From positions 1 to 36,995 of the forward strand of contig JAKFUF010000122.1 of the NCBI GenBank assembly GCA_021732845.1: a DNA stretch of 36,995 nt. Direction: 5' to 3'. The notes beneath the pieces are model-generated. The model was not told where the DNA came from and ran no database searches. It worked only from the letters and a program-made list of their open reading frames with translations. Of the stretch, positions 34,065-36,995 are shown piece by piece (the stretch's first letter is position 1; each line of letters opens with the position of its first letter). The translations under genes were made by a program, and so were the position numbers. Origin of the DNA: Planctomycetaceae bacterium (GTDB lineage: Bacteria > Planctomycetota > Planctomycetia > Planctomycetales > Planctomycetaceae).

Positions 34065-34625
34065 TCAGTTGGGGCCTGGTTCCGCAGGAACACCCTCAGC
34101 TTTGCCGGCTGGAGTCTTGCCGGATTTCAGTTCGAATGGCGGCAGGGTTGTCGGACCGTCAACGTGGACCTGGAACCGATTCGGCCGGGAATACTCCGCC
34201 GGCAGCAAATTGAATTGTTCTTGGAGGTCGTCAGGCTTAAACCAGAAGAAAACCACGAGGTAGTCACCCTTGGGGACGCCGTCGGGCGATCTGCCGGGGT
34301 AGGTCTTGAGCTTGAATGTGCCATCGGCCTCGACGACACCCACGGACGAACCGACGATTTTCTGTACCTGTGGGTCCATTGGGATGCAACGGACCACGAC
34401 CCCCTCGGCGGGGACCCCGTCGAGCAGCACCTTGCCGCTCACTGGAAAGACGGGAAGCTTGCGTGAGAGTGGCGGCGCGGCCATCGACCAAAAAACGATG
34501 ACTGCCACTACAACGCCGCCAAAGACCATCACACCGATGACGGCCCCGACGATCACCCCCAACATCGGGCGTGGCTTGGCGGCGGGAGGGAGAGAATTCA
34601 GATCATCCTCGAAGGGCTTTGTCAT
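34065..34625 (-). CDS. Membrane-anchored transthyretin-like (carboxypeptidase-regulatory-like) protein
   Basis: A 186-residue protein with one N-terminal membrane segment (about 21-47, MLGVIVGAVIGVMVFGGVVVAVIVFW) and a short beta-sandwich outside. The outside part is FPVSGKVLLDGVPAEGVVVRCIP, then SSVGVVEADGTFKLKTY and GDYLVVFFWFKPDD. Such domains are abundant in planctomycetes and are thought to be structural or adhesive. It is a close paralogue of the C-terminal domain of the next gene (34707-36242), sharing VEADGTFK-x-KTY, VFFW-x-KPDD and TTLP-x-FELKS. It lies 81 nt after that gene on the same strand. A 161-nt gap separates it from the exporter operon, so separate transcription is possible. 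Confidence 0.8.
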   Translation of the reverse strand: MTKPFEDDLNSLPPAAKPRPMLGVIVGAVIGVMVFGGVVVAVIVFWSMAAPPLSRKLPVFPVSGKVLLDGVPAEGVVVRCIPMDPQVQKIVGSSVGVVEADGTFKLKTYPGRSPDGVPKGDYLVVFFWFKPDDLQEQFNLLPAEYSRPNRFQVHVDGPTTLPPFELKSGKTPAGKAEGVPAEPGPN

Positions 34626-34706
34626 CAGCGGGCCATGGCACTTGCAGACATTCGTGGCTTATTTCGCGGTCTCAGTTCGGGTGGATGCTCCTGCAGTCGA
34701 TCGGCC

Positions 34707-36242
34707 TCAGCTCGGCCCCGAACCGTCCGACTTCAGTTCGAAGGTCGGCAGGGTCGTGCTGCCGTTCACTGTCGCCTGGAATTTGTTGGGTCCGGCATAG
34801 GTCGATGGCAACTGATTGTTCTCCTTTTCCGCATCGTCCGGCTTATACCAGAAGAACACCATTTTATAGGTTCCGTTGGGGGCACCATCTCCGGGGGAAT
34901 AGGTCTTTACTTTAAAAGTTCCATCAGCTTCGACAGTTCCCACCGACGAACCGACAATCAATTGCATTTTTGGGTCGGTTGGGATCATCCGGACGATGGC
35001 CCCGACCGGAGGCTTGCCGTCGAACAGAACCTTGCCGGTGACGGGTGACACGGGAAGTTTTGGGATGCGTGCCCCGCCACTCCCGGTAAAACCGAAATAC
35101 CAGATCGCGACAGCGGCGACGACCACTCCGGCAACAGTTCCCCATCCACCGGGAATGGATACATTCTTGAACGGATTCTCGAAGGACATCCCACCGCCCG
35201 AAGAACCAGAAGACCGGCTGGTCTGGCTGCGGCGCATCTGCTCCTGCCGGGCCTGCTCGGCCTTGAACTGGGACAGCCGCGCGGCGTTCGCTTCCGCCTG
35301 TGCGGCGGCGTATTTCGCCTCGGCCTCCGCAGCAGCGGCGGCAGGCATTGGCGCAGCGACTGGGGCGGAGACGGCAGCCACGGCCGGCGCGACGGGTTCT
35401 GGAGCCCGCGCGGTGGTCAGCATGTCGTGGATTCGGGCCACGCCGCGGACACCCCGTGCCAGGTCCATGGCCATCTGCTTTTGTGTCGCACTTTCGACCT
35501 CCCCGGTCAGCGAGACACCGCCACGCTGAACGGACACGTCCAAAGCCATCAGAGCGGCAATTCCAGAAGTCTGCAGGGCCGCGCGAACATTCTTTTCGAG
35601 GACCGCATCATGTCCGCTGGCAGGCCGAGCCACCCCGGGCTTCGCCTTGGCCTTGCCGGTTGGAGTGGCGGCGGATTTGGGTGCCGGCCCGCGATGGGTC
35701 GCCGGACGGGACGTGGGATGGCGGTGCAGCGTGGCGGGCGCTTTGGCGGGTGCGGCCTCCTTGTGTTCGACTGGCGATGCCTGTGTGGTCGCAGCGCTTT
35801 CCATCGGCTTCTGCTGTTCGTCGCCACCGCGGCGGCGAGCGCCAAAGCGACCGCTGCCAATTTTTGAACGCTTGATGCGGACAGTCCCGGCCGGCCGCGG
35901 GGCCGAAACAATTTCGTCGCGGAGTTTGGCTTCTGAACTCACCACCCCGGCCTTGGCTTCTTCCAGCGCGAATCCCAGACTATCGAGGTTGGAGAGGTGA
36001 AATTCGGAAGCGTTCACCGACTCGGTGGCTTGATCCGCCAGATTCGCCTTTGTCGGCGGCGATGAATCGCCGAACTGAAAATCCTCAATCGTGGCTTCTT
36101 CGATGGGCCGCATCCGAGCCGGTTCAGTCACGTGCCCTTCCGCCAGATTCGTTTCTTCGAGCGTGGTGGCTTCGAGCAGATCGCTGAAGTCAAAATGCGG
36201 AGTTCCGGGGGGAGTCTGCGGATTTGAATTCGAGTCGTTCAT
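34707..36242 (-). CDS. BON-domain membrane protein with C-terminal transthyretin-like domain
   Basis: A 511-residue protein from the ATG at 36242 (an in-frame TTG at 36275 would add 11). Residues 1-110 are acidic and probably disordered. Residues 115-205 are basic and rich in Pro/Ala/Lys. A BON domain (213-277, LEKNVRAALQTSGIAALMALDVSVQRGGVSLTGEVES...ARGVRGVARIHDML) follows; BON domains bind phospholipid or membranes. An Ala/Glu/Gln coiled-coil stretch (about 285-335) precedes a Ser/Gly linker and one membrane segment (366-385). The outer part (398-511) is a transthyretin-like domain nearly identical in plan to the neighbouring paralogue. So the long N-terminal part should face the cytoplasm, which is unusual for a BON domain. 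A -35/-10-like pair lies 62 nt upstream. Confidence 0.82.
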   Translation of the reverse strand: MNDSNSNPQTPPGTPHFDFSDLLEATTLEETNLAEGHVTEPARMRPIEEATIEDFQFGDSSPPTKANLADQATESVNASEFHLSNLDSLGFALEEAKAGVVSSEAKLRDEIVSAPRPAGTVRIKRSKIGSGRFGARRRGGDEQQKPMESAATTQASPVEHKEAAPAKAPATLHRHPTSRPATHRGPAPKSAATPTGKAKAKPGVARPASGHDAVLEKNVRAALQTSGIAALMALDVSVQRGGVSLTGEVESATQKQMAMDLARGVRGVARIHDMLTTARAPEPVAPAVAAVSAPVAAPMPAAAAAEAEAKYAAAQAEANAARLSQFKAEQARQEQMRRSQTSRSSGSSGGGMSFENPFKNVSIPGGWGTVAGVVVAAVAIWYFGFTGSGGARIPKLPVSPVTGKVLFDGKPPVGAIVRMIPTDPKMQLIVGSSVGTVEADGTFKVKTYSPGDGAPNGTYKMVFFWYKPDDAEKENNQLPSTYAGPNKFQATVNGSTTLPTFELKSDGSGPS

Positions 36243-36303
36243 GGAAGCACGATTGAGATTGAGACTGTGTTGCAAAACCTGTTGACCACGTCAGCTCACC
36301 GGG

Positions 36304-36331
36304 ATTAGACCGGGTGCCGTGTATGCCTCAA
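36304..36331 (-). promoter_or_regulatory. Candidate promoter for the BON-domain gene
   Basis: On the minus strand TTGAGG (36331-36326) and TCTAAT (36309-36304) are 16 nt apart. They end about 62 nt upstream of the ATG at 36242. Reasonable match, not verified. Confidence 0.35.
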
Positions 36332-36496
36332 GCTGGCTTTGAGACTGGGATCTCATGGCGGGCATCGTCTGGCGACAAGAGTCACCAGCGGAAATCATGT
36401 TACATCGACGGCGCGAAGCGGGCAATTGACCCCAACGCTCTTCACTCAAACTTCATCGACGGAGAGAATGGTCTTTCCCGCCGCCGTCAATGAAAT

Positions 36497-36521
36497 CGCC
36501 CGGCGAAAACATCGCCGGGCG
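36497..36521 (-). terminator. Hairpin terminator of the truncated Gly-rich gene
   Basis: CGCCCGGCGA (36497-36506) and TCGCCGGGCG (36512-36521) form a perfect 10-bp GC-rich stem with a 5-nt loop. On the minus strand it is followed by a T-rich ATTTCATT. It lies 38 nt downstream of the stop codon at 36560 of the truncated gene, so it fits an intrinsic terminator. Confidence 0.7.
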
Positions 36522-36559
36522 GGATCCGATCTCACATTGTCGCCGTTGCGGCGAGGCTT

Positions 36560-36995
36560 CTACAGCGCCTTCTCGGGCTTGCGGGGATTGTCTTTATTCT
36601 TCTCCAACGCGCGGCCCTGGGCCGTTCCCAACATCGCTTGAGCGCGGCTCAGTTGCTCGTAAGTGAAATACGGCTCGTCAGGAGTGCCACCGACGTGCCG
36701 AATTTTCTTGGCGGCCAGTTCTTCCCAGCTCATCTTGTCGGTCAGGTACCACGTCGCGGCCTGGGCCGAACGGGAGTCGTATTGTCCCGTACCGACCATC
36801 GTCAGCAGTTCCTGCAGAATGGGGTCCTTCGTGTAGGTTTCCAGCTTGACCAGACGGTAGGTCATGGTCGGCTTGGGTTCGCCCTTCCCGTGGTTGAGGC
36901 ACACGGAAGTCAGCGGGATCTGTGCGGTCCGTTCTGGAGGGACGGAGAACACCCCGATTCCACCGCCACCGCCGCCACCGCCGAGCCCGCCCTGC
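36560..36995 (-). CDS. 3' part of a Gly-rich protein of unknown function (5' end outside the window)
   Basis: The frame runs to the window edge, so the start is not visible. The GTG at 36952 is only an internal codon. The visible N-side is Gly-rich (GLGGGGGGGGIGVFSVPP), then IPLTSVCLNHGKGEPKPTMTYRLVKLETYTKDPILQELLTMVGTG, QAATWYLTDKMSWEELAAKKI and YFTYEQLSRAQAMLG. I do not recognise the family. The QAATWYLTD...SWEEL stretch looks like a short conserved alpha-helical module used in large planctomycete exported proteins. A strong hairpin follows the stop. Confidence 0.65.
   Translation of the reverse strand, partial: QGGLGGGGGGGGIGVFSVPPERTAQIPLTSVCLNHGKGEPKPTMTYRLVKLETYTKDPILQELLTMVGTGQYDSRSAQAATWYLTDKMSWEELAAKKIRHVGGTPDEPYFTYEQLSRAQAMLGTAQGRALEKNKDNPRKPEKAL

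Larger units (their letters stand above)
36243..36559. other. 317-bp intergenic region with a terminator and a promoter-like pair
   Basis: No gene is supported in this gap. Its right part contains the hairpin for the truncated gene (36497-36521). Its left part contains the promoter candidate for the BON gene (36304-36331). The plus-strand frame 36339-36641 has no codon or motif support and overlaps the hairpin. Confidence 0.55.

Noticed and set aside
32701-34263. 520-residue plus-strand frame opposite the HlyD gene
   Set aside because: It crosses several minus-strand genes including their overlaps, and has no motif.

Overview
The window looks like a chromosomal segment of a planctomycete. 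GC is high (judged by eye, around 60%). The gene set fits that group: TsaD, CstA, MutY, LysA, Dus and Dcd housekeeping proteins, a DUF447 protein, large multidomain glycosyltransferase and sulfotransferase proteins, and a membrane-anchored BON plus transthyretin-like protein. The intergenic spaces carry dispersed-type inverted repeats that I associate with planctomycete-like genomes. This assignment is an inference from gene content. No rRNA, tRNA, CRISPR array, insertion sequence or phage gene was seen.

Layout, left to right. 1-7763 (+ strand): an S41 carboxy-terminal protease overlapping tsaD (TGATG), an exported protein of unknown function, a DUF447 protein, a calcineurin-like phosphoesterase, and a 623-residue protein I cannot assign. 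7773-16748 (- strand): a four-gene block of surface-glycan type, read from 16748 downwards. It holds a GT-B glycosyltransferase with a TPR tail, a second GT-like protein with three C-terminal repeats, a GT2-sulfotransferase fusion, and a sulfotransferase-like protein with six C-terminal repeats. 16749-17038 is the divergent promoter region shared with cstA. 17039-19995 (+): cstA overlapping mutY, converging on a YqgE/AlgH-family gene (20010-20576, -) with a strong hairpin between them. 20847-24506 (+): lysA, a tRNA-dihydrouridine synthase and dcd, with palindromic repeat elements in the gaps. 24905-28899 (+): treZ overlapping a GH133 glycogen debranching enzyme, followed by a class 3 lipase. 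30015-33903 (-): a tightly coupled HlyD-ABC exporter operon ending in a small GH2-like beta-sandwich gene. 34065-36242 (-): two paralogous transthyretin-like membrane proteins, one with a BON domain. 36560-36995 (-): the 3' end of a Gly-rich gene that runs off the window.

The most interesting material is the 7773-16748 block. Two neighbouring proteins carry tandem copies of the same roughly 62-74-residue module, with a G(F/Y/W)N(I/L) core followed by A(V/I/L)AQ(S/T)LG-x-(V/L)D. There are six copies in one protein and three in the other. I do not recognise this module as a named family. With two sulfotransferase-type domains and three glycosyltransferase-type domains in four consecutive genes, the block probably builds and sulfates an extracellular glycan or glycoprotein. 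The repeat may be a binding or scaffolding module specific to it. That function is inference.

Other points to check are a MutY whose catalytic Asp position reads Glu, several long inverted repeats acting as probable terminators or REP-like elements, an operator-like palindrome inside the predicted promoter of the glycan block, and a GT2-sulfotransferase fusion.
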